Source: Papilionanthe hookeriana x Papilionanthe teres
Lineage: Eukaryota > Streptophyta > Magnoliopsida > Asparagales > Orchidaceae
DNA length: 64,000 nt
Direction of reading: 5' to 3'
Assembly (NCBI GenBank): GCA_022702705.1
Contig: CM040421.1
Location: 54,047,740-54,111,739, forward strand
The translations under genes were made by a program, and so were the position numbers. Shown one piece after another: positions 1 to 12,700 of this stretch; position 1 is the stretch's first letter; each line of letters begins with the position of its first letter. The notes under the pieces were generated by a model. That model made no database searches, had not been told where the DNA came from, and was given only the letters and a program-made list of their open reading frames with translations.

Positions 1-480
1 GGCAAATATTTGACTTGGCATCATATGTGTATGTCAACCTTAGTCGCAATAGTGGGTATTAATTTTTGTATTAGTGTTGGTGTCAATAATAGGCATTACT
101 CTTATTAAAGATGACATAAATCTATATCATTAGTAATGACAAGTTTTAATATTGACAACATATGTCGGCTTTATTAGCAATGACTAGTATCTTGGTGTTG
201 AGTGCGTGCTTCAACGTTGGTACAAAGTCGTGTGTCAATTTTAATATCAACGATGGATGTCAATATGGTTGACAACAATCATCATCAAAATTGGCAATAT
301 CGAGCTTAATAGTGGGTGTCATATTATATCGTCAATAATTAACGTTGGTCTTGGTTCTTAGTCTAGTCAACAATATTGATGTTGTTGGCATATGTCGATG
401 TTGGTGTCAATGATAGGCATTGGATTCATGATGGCATGCTCTGAATTCTTTTATTTATAATTTTTTTTTCTTGTGGCCTC
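1..480. repeat. Degenerate short-motif repeat region
   Basis: No gene is visible. The stretch is full of variants of a gtcaat / tgttggtgtcaat motif; the clearest pair lies near 80-105 and 395-420, where both copies read ttggtgtcaat followed by ataggcatt. It looks like a decayed tandem array, but the unit length is not regular enough for me to state. Confidence 0.3.
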
Positions 481-798
481 TCTAAGGCCCCGTTTGGAGC
501 AGCTTATAAGTGTGGGTGACATTTTTATAAGGTCGTAGTTCTGCTTAATAAGCACGTTCACGCTGCATTTTGAGAACGACATTTATTAATATGTTGGATC
601 GACACGACGACCCCCATTTGTTCGCGACGTAGTGCTGCCCTCGTCTCTCTCGCGTCTCCTCCTCTTGTGTCTCTTCTCTCTCGCGACCAAAATCATTGAG
701 GTCGTGAACGAACCTTCGCGATAGAGAGCTGGGTTGGCAATGATGGGAGCGCGTTAGTATCTCATTATTCCCAACTGATAGCTAAAATACCAACATAA
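481..798. other. Intergenic, possible DNA-transposon terminus
   Basis: The start ggccccgtttggagcagctt resembles terminal sequence common in plant hAT/Harbinger MITEs. No partner terminus was found nearby. The rest, up to the LTR boundary at 799, shows no gene. Confidence 0.25.
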
Positions 799-1239
799 TG
801 TTAGCCTCACTTTTGTTGAGGTCTAGTCTCTCTTTAGAATAACCTAGAGTCTAGCCATAGGACTCTCCTGGTGACTATCTTAGAAGACTAGTAATAGAAC
901 TCTTACCTCATAGAAAATCAAAACACTTCTTTGCTTCACTTGTAGTTTTCAAATGTTTAAAGTCTAACCCCAAAGTACTTAGGAGGATGAGACCAAACAA
1001 TAGGAAGCTCAAGAGAAGTTCCTTACTGGAGGGCTAAGCCTTAGGACTGACCCTATCTGGTCTGGGTGAGGCTCACACACACTTGCACATTACACTCTCA
1101 CACAATACCTCACAACCCTAAATCTTATGCCAAGCTTCCTTACACTTGATCCCCTACTCTTTTGGAAACACATCTGGGTGGTTTCCACAAGCTCTTAGTT
1201 TGGCTAGTACCAGCACATGGAGGATCCAAATGGGGAATT

Positions 1240-2400
1240 CCCTTGGTACATGGCCCAAATGGATTATCAATTCCTTTCAACCCCAATTTTACAAAAAAAT
1301 CCAAACTTTTGGCCCCTTTGCACCTAAACTATACCAAATGACCAAATTGCCCCTAAAACCTTAAATTTGTCCAAAATTCCCAAAATCAACCAAAATTCCC
1401 AAAATCAACCAAAATTATCAAAATCTCCCAAAAATTATCCCAATACATTTCTCACCACTTAAAATACCCAAAACATCTCAAATTTACCAAAATTCCAAAA
1501 ATTCCAAAAATACCCTCAAAATTACCAAAATGTCCATCCTAGTCCAAAAATTCCCAAGACCCTTCAAATAATCCCAATTTTAGTTTTGAACCACCCCATG
1601 AGCCCAATTTGACCAAAAGCCCCAAATGGCCCTTAAAACCCAATTTCCCCCAAATCACCCCCAATGTCAATCCAATTGACCTCAATCTTGCCCAATTTCA
1701 ATTCTAAACCAAAATTCATCACCCTCAATACCAATCTAAACCAAATCTTAGCCCAATTTGACCCAATTGCTAACCCAATTTCAACTAATCAACAAGCCCC
1801 AAATTTGACCATGTGACCAAATTTCCCCCAATTGAACCTCATGACCAAACCAATTCCCTAAATTAATATCCAAAACTCTTCATAACATTCCCCTAAACTA
1901 AATTAAACTGCCAATTGACCCAAATTTCCACTCAAGCCTCACTCAAATCCAACCCAAGCCAAAATCCTCAAAATTCCCCCAAATGTGCCACATGTCCAAA
2001 TGTCACCAAATCGAATGCCCAAACCTTAAAATCTCCATCCAATTTATGTCAAGAACTCTTCATAACATCCCCATAGACCATTTTGAACATTTAATTGAGT
2101 TTTGACCACACTCTATCCCAATCTAAACTCAAGCTAACCAACATGCCCAAAATTGACCAAATACCCAAATCAAGCCAAATTGACCCCCCAAATCAATTCA
2201 AAACCACTTCAATTCTTTTCTAAACTCTTCATAACAATCATACACACAATATTGCTCATTAAATTTGACCCAATCCAAGCTCAAACCCAATCTAGCCCAA
2301 ATTGAACCCAAATAGCCCAAATTGAACCCATGACCCAATATAGACAAATTAAACCAAATGTGACCGAACCAAGCTCGCCATAGCCAGCCTTGGGACCATA
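1240..2400 (+). repeat. Strand-asymmetric C/A-rich U3 segment
   Basis: Over 1.1 kb the plus strand, which is the LTR sense strand, is almost free of G and built of variants of caaaattcccaaaat and cccaatttgaccc. The same asymmetry, on the sense strand and in the same place relative to the LTR start, is seen in the copies at 14600-15560 and 50950-52470. It is not translatable. It may hold repeated protein-binding sites or may be a simple mutational product. Confidence 0.6.
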
Positions 2401-2769
2401 GGGACTGAGCTAGATCCACCTAGCCCACTATAGTGGAGCCATGGACCAAGGGTCCCCTAAATTAGGGGATCCCCTTCCTTAAATAGGTAAACCTAAGGGA
2501 GATTTGCAATAAACACTTAGCCACTTAAGTTCATCACCATGATGGTCTGACCTCGCAGCTCACCTGACCACTGGCCACCCTCCCATGGCTTGGCCGGCAG
2601 GCCTAGTCGCTAGAGGAGCCCAAACTGAGAGCCACTCCAAGCCAAACTTGACCCAATTGACTCATCCAATGTGTCAAGCTCTAGTTGCTCACTGAAACTC
2701 ATCTGCCTTCCACCTAAGCATACAGTTCCACCCACCAACAAGCCCTGAGCTCCACCAGGCAGCCATGGC

Positions 2770-2777
2770 TATAAAAT
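2770..2777 (+). promoter_or_regulatory. Candidate LTR TATA box
   Basis: tataaaat lies 1,971 bases from the LTR start. The inverted copy has tataaag 1,989 bases from its own start, and the 3' LTR at 45383-52889 has tatttaaa 2,374 bases from its start. In the latter two a cctcac-like string follows within about 15 bases. Conserved position in three diverged copies supports the U3/R boundary. The transcription start itself cannot be seen. Confidence 0.45.
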
Positions 2778-3819
2778 CCTTCTTTCACCGCAAAATGGGG
2801 GTGCTAAAAATTTCTCAAGGGAACTCTGTCAAATTTCTTCAACAGCTTCCCTGAGATCTCCTAAGTGCAATCCCACTGTCTTCCAGCCCTAGTCCCCACT
2901 GTCCAGGGCCAATTTCCCCACTGAAATTCCAGCCGAAACTAGGACACTTTCTACCACAGCTCCACAGTGCATCAAATCCAAATTAATTGGACCCACATCT
3001 TCACCATACTGAAAGAAAAAGCTCCCTCATCAAAGCCCTATCACAGGCCCCTCTAACCTAGAATTTGATCAAAACATGAAATCGGCAGTGGTCAAATTTG
3101 GGCCCAGGCTTTTCACCACAGCAAGAGGCTTCATTTGGAAGCTCGTTGGGTCCAATTGAAGCTACCACAACCATCTGATTGAGGCCTCCCCTCACAGAAA
3201 GAGGTATTGAGCTCACTCTTCCTCCCGAGCCTATTTCAATTCCTGTATGTCATGGTGTATTAGCCATATAGATAGGTTTGTCTCACTTAGATGAGTCCAT
3301 AGGATCAAACCCCAAGCAATTTTGTTGAGTCTAGGCAGAGATCTTAGGATTTTACCATGGATGGTTCTCTGTGCACACCAGTTAGGGATGAAGGAGGAGC
3401 GCCATTAGATCGAGCGTGTAACGGTTGGACGGTTGGGATCACTCCGAATATAAGATCTTAACATAAAGCGCAGCCACGTGGATGCCTAGTCAGATGGCGG
3501 CATCAAATGGGAGCGTGTCGTGTGGTGCCTTCGGAGCTGTTAAGGTTGTCGTGGCGCCGTGTCACTTAAGTAGAAAATTAGGATTTATTTAAATTAATTA
3601 AATCAGACTACCTTTAAAAATTCATAAGTTGGTGTAGAAAATCAGAAAATTAAAATAAAAATACCATCTTGCTCAATGAACATATAAGAACAATGTGGAA
3701 ATGGTTTCAAGTTTATTTGATGTATATTTTATTTTTAATTAATTAAATATATTATTTGGTATTTTAATTCTCCATTTGCATGAACATTTCACCAAAGCTT
3801 GAAATTTAGGTTTTTGTTC

Positions 3820-4920
3820 CCTCTGTCATGGGGGATCTTCCCTGATTTTTTCAAGGTCAGGGGGGATCTCTATGAGGAGATCTCTATTTTTCTATTTTAT
3901 TGTGTCTGTTTTAATAAAATAATTATAAAAATTAAGACACTCATCAGAAAAATATAAAAATATTTTAGTGGTTACTTGTGACCAGAGGATCATAGGGAAA
4001 ATACAACTTGGTTTAAATCATCAAAGATAACTCTAATTATCATTAAACCTTAAAACTACAAGGAAATTAATTTGAATTAAATATAAGTATAAATAACTTG
4101 ATTTTTATTTCTCACAGAGGTTTACTATCAAAGGAACTCCCATAAAAATTTTGAAGATATTTGGAATTGATTTAGCCACTTAAATGAATTTTCTAAGTTA
4201 AATATCACCTTTGGCATTAAAATAATTCTAATAATTAAAAAACAACAAAAAAAATTATCAATTTTGATTTGAGAGTTCTCTTTAATCAAAGGAACTTAAA
4301 AAAACTAAAATTAGGATTAAAATAAAAATTTCATTTTTAAGGTTATTTTAAATATTTAAATAACTAAAAATTCATAAAAATCATAAGATTAATGAAATTG
4401 ATGGAAATGTTCTAAATTGCCTCCTAATCACTTAAGAACAATTGGAATAATTTTCCTAATTTTCAAAGTGAAGATATTAAATTTTAAAAGGTTAAAATAA
4501 TTTCTAAAGCTTAAAAATGGATTTTCCCTAATTTCTTGCTAAAATAATTCTAATACTTAAAATAAAAATCACAAAAATATGAAAGTTATTTCTCTGGGTC
4601 CCCTGACCTCAGAAAAATTTAATAAAAATACAAATTAATTTTTAAATTAATTAATATTTTTTATTAAAAATCCAAAACTTAAAATAAACATAATAATTAA
4701 ATTATAATTCAAAAAATCATGAAATTCGGTCCAAGTGGTCCCCTGATCTAGGTGAACCTCCAGTAATTTTCTTAAAAATAAATATTATATTTTGATTGAA
4801 TTATAAAATTATCCTTAAAAATCCTTATTTTTACATCAAAATAATTACATAAATTAAGTAAAATTTTAAAAAAATTATATTTTCTCCTCTGATATTTTAA
4901 TTGACCCATGAGTATGATAC
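3820..4920 (+). repeat. Spaced degenerate box array inside the LTR
   Basis: Variants of cctctgatc...aaggaac followed by AT-rich aaattttttgaa recur at about 3830, 3980, 4110, 4265, 4590, 4725 and 4885, spaced roughly 130-330 bases apart. The other LTR copies have the same kind of array (12300-13030 and 48480-49300). Between boxes the DNA is plain AT-rich sequence. No ORF is supported. Confidence 0.45.
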
Positions 4921-6140
4921 TATAAAAATTTCAAAATCATTTGAGTTAAATTTGATTAATTATGAAGTATTAAGGCCTTAGGGTCAAAGTTGTAATTTTG
5001 AAGAATTTAGCCTTAATCAATATTTAGGATTAATCAAAGTGGAAAATGGGTAATGAATGATCTTAACTAACATGATTGAATGATTGAAACGTAAAGGAAT
5101 AAATGGTAGAAACCATTTTTTTTTGTCTTATTAAAGGGTAAGCTTGTAATTTCTTTAATTATATTAATTTGTAAGATAATCAAAATTAAATGATCCTAAG
5201 TTAGGGAAGATGATATTTAATGATATAAACCCCCTACATTCAATGGTTTAATGATAATTCAATATTTTGATAAGAATCATAATCATAGAAGTCAACTTAA
5301 CTTCTTTTTCTAAAATATGAATATACCCACTAAAGTCTTAAGAGCTTAGTAGTGAACTAGACTTAATTAAAATTTGACTAATGAGGTTTAGAAAAAAAAA
5401 CTTAACTAATATCAAACACCATTTGAAGCACTACAAGCCCAGCTTTAAAATTAAATGGGTAAAAGTTCTTAGTAAATCATTTTGCCCCTAGAAGCCTTTA
5501 CTCACATAATTCATAAATAAAAAAAAATTTAAGTGATGGTTACCCCATTTTTGGATGATTAAAATATCAATGTTTATTGAGTGTAAGGGTATGAAATGGA
5601 TGAATCATTTAATGAGTATGATAAGTTCAAAATGAACTTCAGAAAGTTTAAAAGGGTTGTGAAATATCTAGATATTCTCTGGATTTTTTCAAGAGTCTTC
5701 TGGACTTCTTGCAGGACAACTGAATCTATCATACTTATTAAAGAAAAATCATCCCTCAAATGAATAAGTAGAGCCCACAAGTTATGACATAGGGTTTGAT
5801 AGACTTGTGACGAACCTATCTACAGGCTTTACTTTCTATAAATTATAAATGTTTACTGTAAAATATACTAAATTTTCAGGTGGAGGAACGAGAAGACTCG
5901 ATAGGTACGCTTTTATAAGTTTAAAACATCTACTTTTTCTACACTTTCTTTAGTGTAAGCTTGCATGCTAAACAACAATGTCACCCTGCATGAAAATCAA
6001 AACTTTTTAGGATAACCACAAAACTGAACCCAAAACTGAAATCAAATCAAAATCAAATTTACCGCCACAATAATCAAAATATAAGACAACTTAAAATTTA
6101 ATCACAACAAAACCAAAATCACAAGTGAAACTAAATTAAA

Positions 6141-6290
6141 ATGTCTTTATCGGATGATCGGGAATACCTCAGAGGAGGCAACCTACGACTGCTAACGAGC
6201 TTTCCCACGATCTGAATGAAAGTACGGAACTCATTTAGTTGAGTTTAGTAAATTCATCTGGATTAAGTGAATCCAACAAAAATAGTGGTG
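6141..6290 (+). other. Conserved LTR block with hairpin
   Basis: This block is kept well above background in the 3' LTR at about 46505-46660, and partly at 10770-10900. It contains aactcatttagttgagtt, a 6-bp inverted repeat around a short loop, followed by a ggattaagtgaatcc palindrome-like string. It lies in the long transcribed part of the LTR, downstream of the candidate TATA box. Function is unknown. Confidence 0.45.
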
Positions 6291-7372
6291 CTAGAATGAG
6301 GGAAACATGGGATCCTAACCGGTGTCGCTATAATCAACTTAAATATTCCTCTAATAATACATTAAGACATCTCAATTCAAACATTTCCAAAACATGCTAC
6401 TTCTCTCAATCTCTTCAATTTGACACTTATAAAAACTAAACAAGCTACGACGCGGAGCTTGGAGCATGCATAGTGATTAGCACAACCATCTTCAAGAGCA
6501 AAACTCCTTAGAAATAAACAATAAGCCCTAAGACTCGAGGTAGCTCACCTAGTGCAGCATAAATCCTTAATTTATCTCTTTAGGCCTATGCACCCTGTGC
6601 AATATAAGCCCTAACTCGTCTTAGGTTCCGATGTTGTCATCAGATATGATACAAATCCTCCTTTCTTCCAGACTATTCACATGATTGATATCAACTTAAT
6701 GTAAGCCCTAAATAATAAAATTGGCAGGATGAAATACTAAATAAATTTCTCAAATTGGAGCCAAACCATAGGATAGTTTGGGAAAACACCAAGATTATTC
6801 TTGGATCTATCTTTCCCCTAGCCTTCTCTTCCTTTGGATTTCCATAATAACTGTTCCAAACTTGAGCCACTCACCTATTGGATTTCTTATTACCACATTT
6901 TCTTAGAGAACCCTACCCTTTAGAAGTCATGAAAATAATATTTCCTGATCTATATCAAGAGTTTTCTTAGGTGACTTCGGATATCTTAGATGCAATTAAC
7001 TATAGGGGTTTGCCCTTATAGGAAACTTAAAAATCCCAAATTAATACAAATCTAGTCTAATTGCTTCATATTAGATAGAAGAAGTTGTCGATCAACATAA
7101 ATGGTTCGTAGATCAAACAGATATCATAAATTCTTTAGTTTATTTGATCAAGTCTCACCACCAAGTAATATATCTATTCTTCAGGATAGATGTATGGCTT
7201 GTGATGTAGTGCTCGATTATTTAAACTATTGCATATATGTGATTGGTTTGATTTCATTTTTTTTAAATTAAAATGATATTTCCCAAATTACATATATATA
7301 AAATCAATTTTAAAACTGGGTGTCAGAATATCCATACGGCGACCGACCAATCTCTAACTTTTTGCACCGACG

Positions 7373-7377
7373 CATAA
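7373..7377. repeat. Target-site duplication of the solo LTR (right copy)
   Basis: cataa here matches cataa at 794-798, directly before the LTR start. Five bases is the usual length for Ty3/gypsy integration. Confidence 0.6.
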
Positions 7378-8355
7378 TGACCACCATGAGCTCGCCATCT
7401 TCCCTTTTTCTGCCATTTTTCTACTCTTCTCATGCTGGCAACTCCTTCTCATCCTAGAAAATGACCCACAAACATCTTAGGTTCGCTTGACAGTAGCTCA
7501 TCTGCTTAATCTTCTTCTGAAGACAATGCAGAGGAGTCGGAGGAAGAGGGATCAGAAGATGCGGTTAACGGCAAAGATGAAAAGATGGAGAGAAACTATT
7601 ATTTATCTTATAATTTTTTAGGTTAGGATTCCAAGGGGCCAATTACATCAAATGCCTTAGAAAGCCTTGCTTTATGTAAAATTCCCCGTAAGTTGCCCCA
7701 ATTTGAAAAATAAAATCAAAGTTTTTATGCAGTTGTATCAAGCATTTGTTGTTTCTTCGTTGAGAAGCTGCATGAACTGTTAGCATTTGATTTTATTTCA
7801 GTTAAATGGGTGAATTTTTTTAAAAATTTTATTTTAATAGGAGTCTCAGGCCACATGACAATGTCATGCCAACATAGACTAGCTTTGGAGCATGGAGTGG
7901 TTCCAACGATTAGGATAAATAAACAGATGCAGTTGGATTATGTGTTTGAACGACAACTGATGTGTCAAATTTCGAAGGTGAAAACTGTTTAGAATATTTA
8001 TATTCTCCTTCCTTGAAGAAAAAACTTGTTAGAGAATACTCACATAATTATCATTACCAATCTTCAACCATAAGGCTATATATATCGAGAAATCCATCTC
8101 TTCTAATTTACAATCTTACCAAATATCTCAACATAAACTTGGAAATGAAATAATTATGAAATAAACATAAATAGGAAGAGATTAAAAACCTATTCTGATG
8201 AGGCTTTTAGGGATAACAAATCAAAAGACTTATAACATAGATGCACTCTGAAAAAATAAAATTTAATTTTTTTTTTCTTTCTACAGTATCAAATATATTG
8301 TTAAGATAGTTCTGTTACAAACAAAATTACTTAACAGAGGCAGAATGATCATTTA
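7378..8355. other. Unassigned segment with an acidic exon-like stretch
   Basis: Near 7500-7600 the plus strand could encode a Ser/Glu/Asp-rich run (SSSEDNAEESEEEGSED, preceded by a stop). It looks like an exon piece of a host gene but is too low in complexity to name. A dot-like ORF at 7810-8153 has no recognisable domain. The rest is AT-rich and I see nothing else in it. Confidence 0.2.
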
Positions 8356-8480
8356 TCCACAAACAGCTGTAAATTAGTTGTTTTCAAATAGCTGCCCCAA
8401 ACAGTCTGTCAACTTATTCTAATAAGCTGTTGATCAGCTGCTTATCTGGATAAGCTGCAGCTGTGCTAAACAGACCCAAA
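8356..8480 (-). mobile_element. One end of a hAT-like MITE
   Basis: Read on the minus strand from 8480, the sequence starts gggtctgtttagcacagctg and runs through agcttatccagataagcagc and a 2-fold symmetric agctgatcaacagctt. This is typical terminal and subterminal sequence of plant hAT MITEs. I could not find the opposite terminus, so the element is probably truncated. Confidence 0.45.
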
Positions 8481-8689
8481 ATCTATAAAAGTTGTGTATA
8501 TTTATAAATTTTTTAATAAACATTATGGTTATCAAACTAGAAACTAGAAAATAGAAAAGCTCATTAGGTTTTTTGCTGACAGTTGTCAACGAATTTGGAC
8601 AAATTTTGAAGAGATGTCTGAAGCAAGCCTTGGTCATTTTTGAAGCTCTATAAATAAAAATTAATTATACAGCAGAAGATAGTTATTTT

Positions 8690-9770
8690 AGATTCAGTCT
8701 CAATTAACACTTAATTTCTTTCACTTTAAGTTCATGTAATTGTTTAGTGAGTGTTAGTGATTCCCTGAAGTTTAAAGTTCCGTAAGAGTGTGAAAGAGTC
8801 AGAAAAGTCAGAGAACTTCAGAGGATTGCTTTGGTGAACATTTCGGATAAATATTTGTAACTTAACTCTTAAGTTGTGTGCTTTTGTTTTAATGGTTATG
8901 AATAAGTTTTGTTGTGTTAATCCAATGCTTTCTTAGTAGTTTCCTTCTCTTTCTCCTTACAAATATATTGTAATTAAGTTAAGAGGTTTTGATTTTTGTT
9001 TAAGAACTTTTTCTTTTTCTTACCTAAAATTGAGATGATATTTTACCTAAACTTCTTTTACTTTACAACTTGATCAATTGTATTGTTAAAACCTGTGGAA
9101 AAATTTTATAGCCCTGACCGTGGGCTAAGAATTCATAACTTGTAAGTATCACATTTCACTTTGGAAGATCAGAGATTATCATCTGAAGGGGAGTGCAAAT
9201 TGATCGAGAGATAAGAATAGATGGGCGTAGAATTGGATATTTTAGAGTGACAGGCTAAATTTTATCAATTTGGTTTAAAGTGAGGAAAAATGGTCACTGG
9301 TAGGTCCTATGGAGAGGGCACAATGGGTAATATAGAAGTGAGAACCTAGAATCTACTCAGCACAACTAATAACATATCTTGCACCAAACTTTAGACTAGC
9401 CAATGTTCTTTATATCTGGACTAAAGGGTAAAGAATATTTATGCTCCTATTTGTCATAATATAACATTTTTAAGTTCTAAACACTTTTAATTCCTCTACT
9501 TATTACTAATTATTTGTAAGAAGAGTATTTTTATATTAGGAATTTTATTCATTTGCTTAAATACTTTTGCATAATTTAGAAAATCTAGTAAGTTTGTTTT
9601 TACTCTTATTTAGTTTTAAAGTAAAATTAAAAATTAGAATTTACTTTTTATTTTCTGTATAATTAAAATATTCTTTTAATTTACACTTATTTCCCCATGG
9701 GATCGATACCTAGGGTTTTAAAAAGAAAATCATATATTACTTGAAACGATATATATACTTATGTAGTACC
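8690..9770 (+). mobile_element. Athila-type LTR fragment
   Basis: Diverged but clearly related to the Athila LTRs at 41963-43626 and 43722-45179. It shares the gggcgtagaattgga..ttttagagtgacaggcta block (9222-9255), the tcaatgttcttta..ctggactaaagggtaaagaat block (9400-9435) and the gggatcgatacctagggtt..ttacttgaaacgatatatatac terminal block (9700-9760). Upstream U3 sequence is missing or unrecognisable. It lies between two inverted Tat LTRs, and its right side joins the truncated end of the minus-strand one. Confidence 0.6.
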
Positions 9771-12700
9771 CCTAGTGTGTTTATTATTATTTAAAAATTA
9801 TTTAAATCTTGCATACTAGCCGCTTATTTTAGGGTCAAGTTTACCTATCTTTTATAAGTTTAATTATCTGCGTAATTGCGGGTCGGGTCAGTTTGCGAAC
9901 CATTTATGTTGACCAACAAATTCATCTATCTAATATAAAAGATTAGATAATGTTTATATTACCTGGGTTATTAACTTTTCCTATAAGGGCAAGCCTCTAT
10001 AGTTAATTACATCTCAAAAGATCGAAGTCACTTAAGAGAACTCTCAATGATGATTAGGAAACAGTGTATTCATGAATTCAAAACATTTAGGATTTTCAAG
10101 GTCGGACATAGGAAATATCAAATGAGAAATGTGTAAATGGGAACAATTATTGTGGAATCTAAAAAGAGAGAGCTAGGGGATGCCACAGATCCCTAGGAGA
10201 TGCCACAGATCCCTAGGAGAACCTCGATGACTTTCCAAACTATCCTATGGTTTGGCTTCAAATTTGAAGAGAAATTATTTAATGTTTCATCATACCAATT
10301 TTATTATTTAGGGCTTACATATGTATGATATCAATCATATAAATAACCTGAAAGATAGGAGGGTTTATGTCATATCATACGACGACCTCGGAATCCTAAG
10401 ATGAGTTAAGGCTTATATTACACAGCGAGTAAAGGCTTAAGAGATCCATTGGGGATTTATGTCGCACTAGGCAGACAACGTCGAAGTCCTATTACTTGTT
10501 GTTTAATTCTAAAGAAGGATATCTTTGTTGTAAACCCGTTTTCTTTGTTGTAGCCTTATTTGCTCTCGAAGATGTTCTTCTGCATGTTCTCGTCGTACTA
10601 CCCATGGTGTATGCTCTAAGATTCTTGTTGCAAGGGGTTTTAAGTTTAGAAGTGTAAGTTTCAAGTGGTTTAAATAAGTTCCAAGATATTTAAGGTGTAT
10701 ATGTCAGGTTTTGTTGTAGTGATTGTTGTTTGAATGTCTTATTGGGGGAATGTAAGTTGATCAAGCGATTACAATTAGGATCACATGGTTCTCTCATTCC
10801 AGCACCACTATTTTCTTCGAATCCGCTTAGTCCATCCAGCTCGGGGTAATCTCATTAGCAGCCGTAGTTTGCCTCCTTTGAGGGATTCCTAATCATACAA
10901 AGAGGGTGAATTAATTTTAGTTCAGTTTTGTTTTGTTTTGAAAATGATGTTTAATTTTGAAGAGAAGTTTTGTTTTTTCTTGGGTTTTGTTTTGAATGTC
11001 AATTTCATCTTTGGTTTTGGCTTAGCATGCAAATTTGTTTTGAGTTGTAGGTAAAGTAAATAAATGCAGGAAACAAAATGCATTAAAGTAAAACGAAAGG
11101 AAATCGAAATGCAAAAAATGTAAGTGTGTACCTGTCATCTTCTCGTGTCCGCTGAAATTTTAGCTTTTGCAATATGTATATATAGTTTTCAAGAGAATTT
11201 GGATAATTTGCAGAAAAAGAAAGCATGAAATGTTCGGGGTGATCCTACTGGCTCCTAGACATAATCTAGCGAGTTCATATTCATTTGGATTTTTAGGATG
11301 ATTTTCTTGAGCAAAGAAATAATGTGTTTAGTTGTCTTCCAAGATATCCAAAAGACTATAAAGGGATGCAGGGCATGAAACCCATACCTCTTTTAAAATC
11401 CTTTGGAACGTCTCGAGTTCTTCTGAACTTATTATGTTGCTAAATCATTCATCCGTCATTAAAGTTAAGGTTTAATATATATGTTTTAACTTATTGCTCA
11501 ATGAACCTTGATGTTTTAATCATCTCCTGAGGGGGTAATCATGCATTCACTTGATGTTTCATTTAAGGATTATGTGGGTGAAAGCCCTTAAGGGCAGGTT
11601 GAGCAATTAAAGACCTTTACTCCTTTAATTGAAATAAGCCTAGCAGTGTTTTTAAATTGTTTGTAATTAATTGTGTTTTCTTTTCTAAACATCATTAATT
11701 AACTTTAGATTAAGCCTAGCTCTTTCATAAGCCCTTAAAATCCAATCTTTAGGATAAGTTTGCAATAATCATAATGTTCAATTAAATGTGAATCAATTCT
11801 CATTAAAGGATTATACTTATCATGAAATCACCAATTAGGGGCTTCAAATAAGTAAGTTATTATCTTCCTAGCATAAGTCAATTATCTTAGTGTCATCTAA
11901 TCAAGGTAACTTCTAAACCTCAATAATTTATAAAATTACATATTATCGTTATTGTGAAAAAGTGGACAAGTTGGTTTCTACCTCTTAACCAATTATGTTT
12001 CAAATATTCAAAAGAGTTCATTATGATTAAAATTACCCATTTTACCTTTTGATTTAGCCTAAATATTAATTAGCGCTTACATTTCATAATTATCATTTTT
12101 GTACTATAAGGCCTTATCACTTCATAATTCTTTATATTTAATTCAAATGACTTCAAAAATTTTATGTTATCCCACTCATGGGTCAATTAAAATATCAGAG
12201 AAGAAAATGTAATATTTCTGATTTTTATTTTATTTTTAGAATTATTTTTAATGAAAAATAAGTATTTTTCAAGTTAATTCATTAAATCATCAAAGATATA
12301 CTACCCGTCCTTAGGAAAATAATTGGAGATTTATCAAGATCAGATGACCACTTGTACCAATTTTCGTGATTTTTTGAATAGTATTTATATTTCCCATAAA
12401 TCTCCCTGAGTTCAAGGAACCCAGATAAACAAATTTCATTTTTTTTTTTAATTTTTAGTGCAAAATTAAGGAAAATTCATTTTTAGCCTTTAAAAATTTC
12501 ATAATTTTTTTTAGAAAATTAGAAAAAATATTCTAATTGCTCCTAAGTATCAGGAAACATTTTAGAAATATTTAGTGTACTTTTATATTTTTGTGATTTT
12601 TATGATTTTTAATTATTTTTAATTTTTTAAAAATTATGAAAATAGGTTAAAAATGAAGTTTTTTACTTAGGGCTTGATTTTATTTTTCTTGGGTGCCCCT

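Larger units (their letters stand above)
799..7372 (+). mobile_element. Solo LTR (6.6 kb) of a giant Tat-lineage Ty3/gypsy element
   Basis: The element starts tgttagcctcac and ends near gcaccgacg. A perfect 5-bp duplication, cataa, flanks it at 794-798 and 7373-7377, the mark of LTR integration. It aligns along its whole length, by shared landmarks, with the minus-strand LTR at 45383-52889 and the copy at 9880-16050. Shared landmarks include the hairpin start with the tctagccataggact block (about 800-860), the cgtgtaacggttgg block (3415), the tctgatattttaattgaccca box (4885), the gaagactcgataggtacg block (5890), the aactcatttagttgagttt block (6230) and the agttttcttaggtgactt block (6960). It has no coding capacity. 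The last dinucleotide is CG rather than CA. Assignment to Tat rests on the third copy, which abuts a Tat polypurine tract. Confidence 0.72.
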
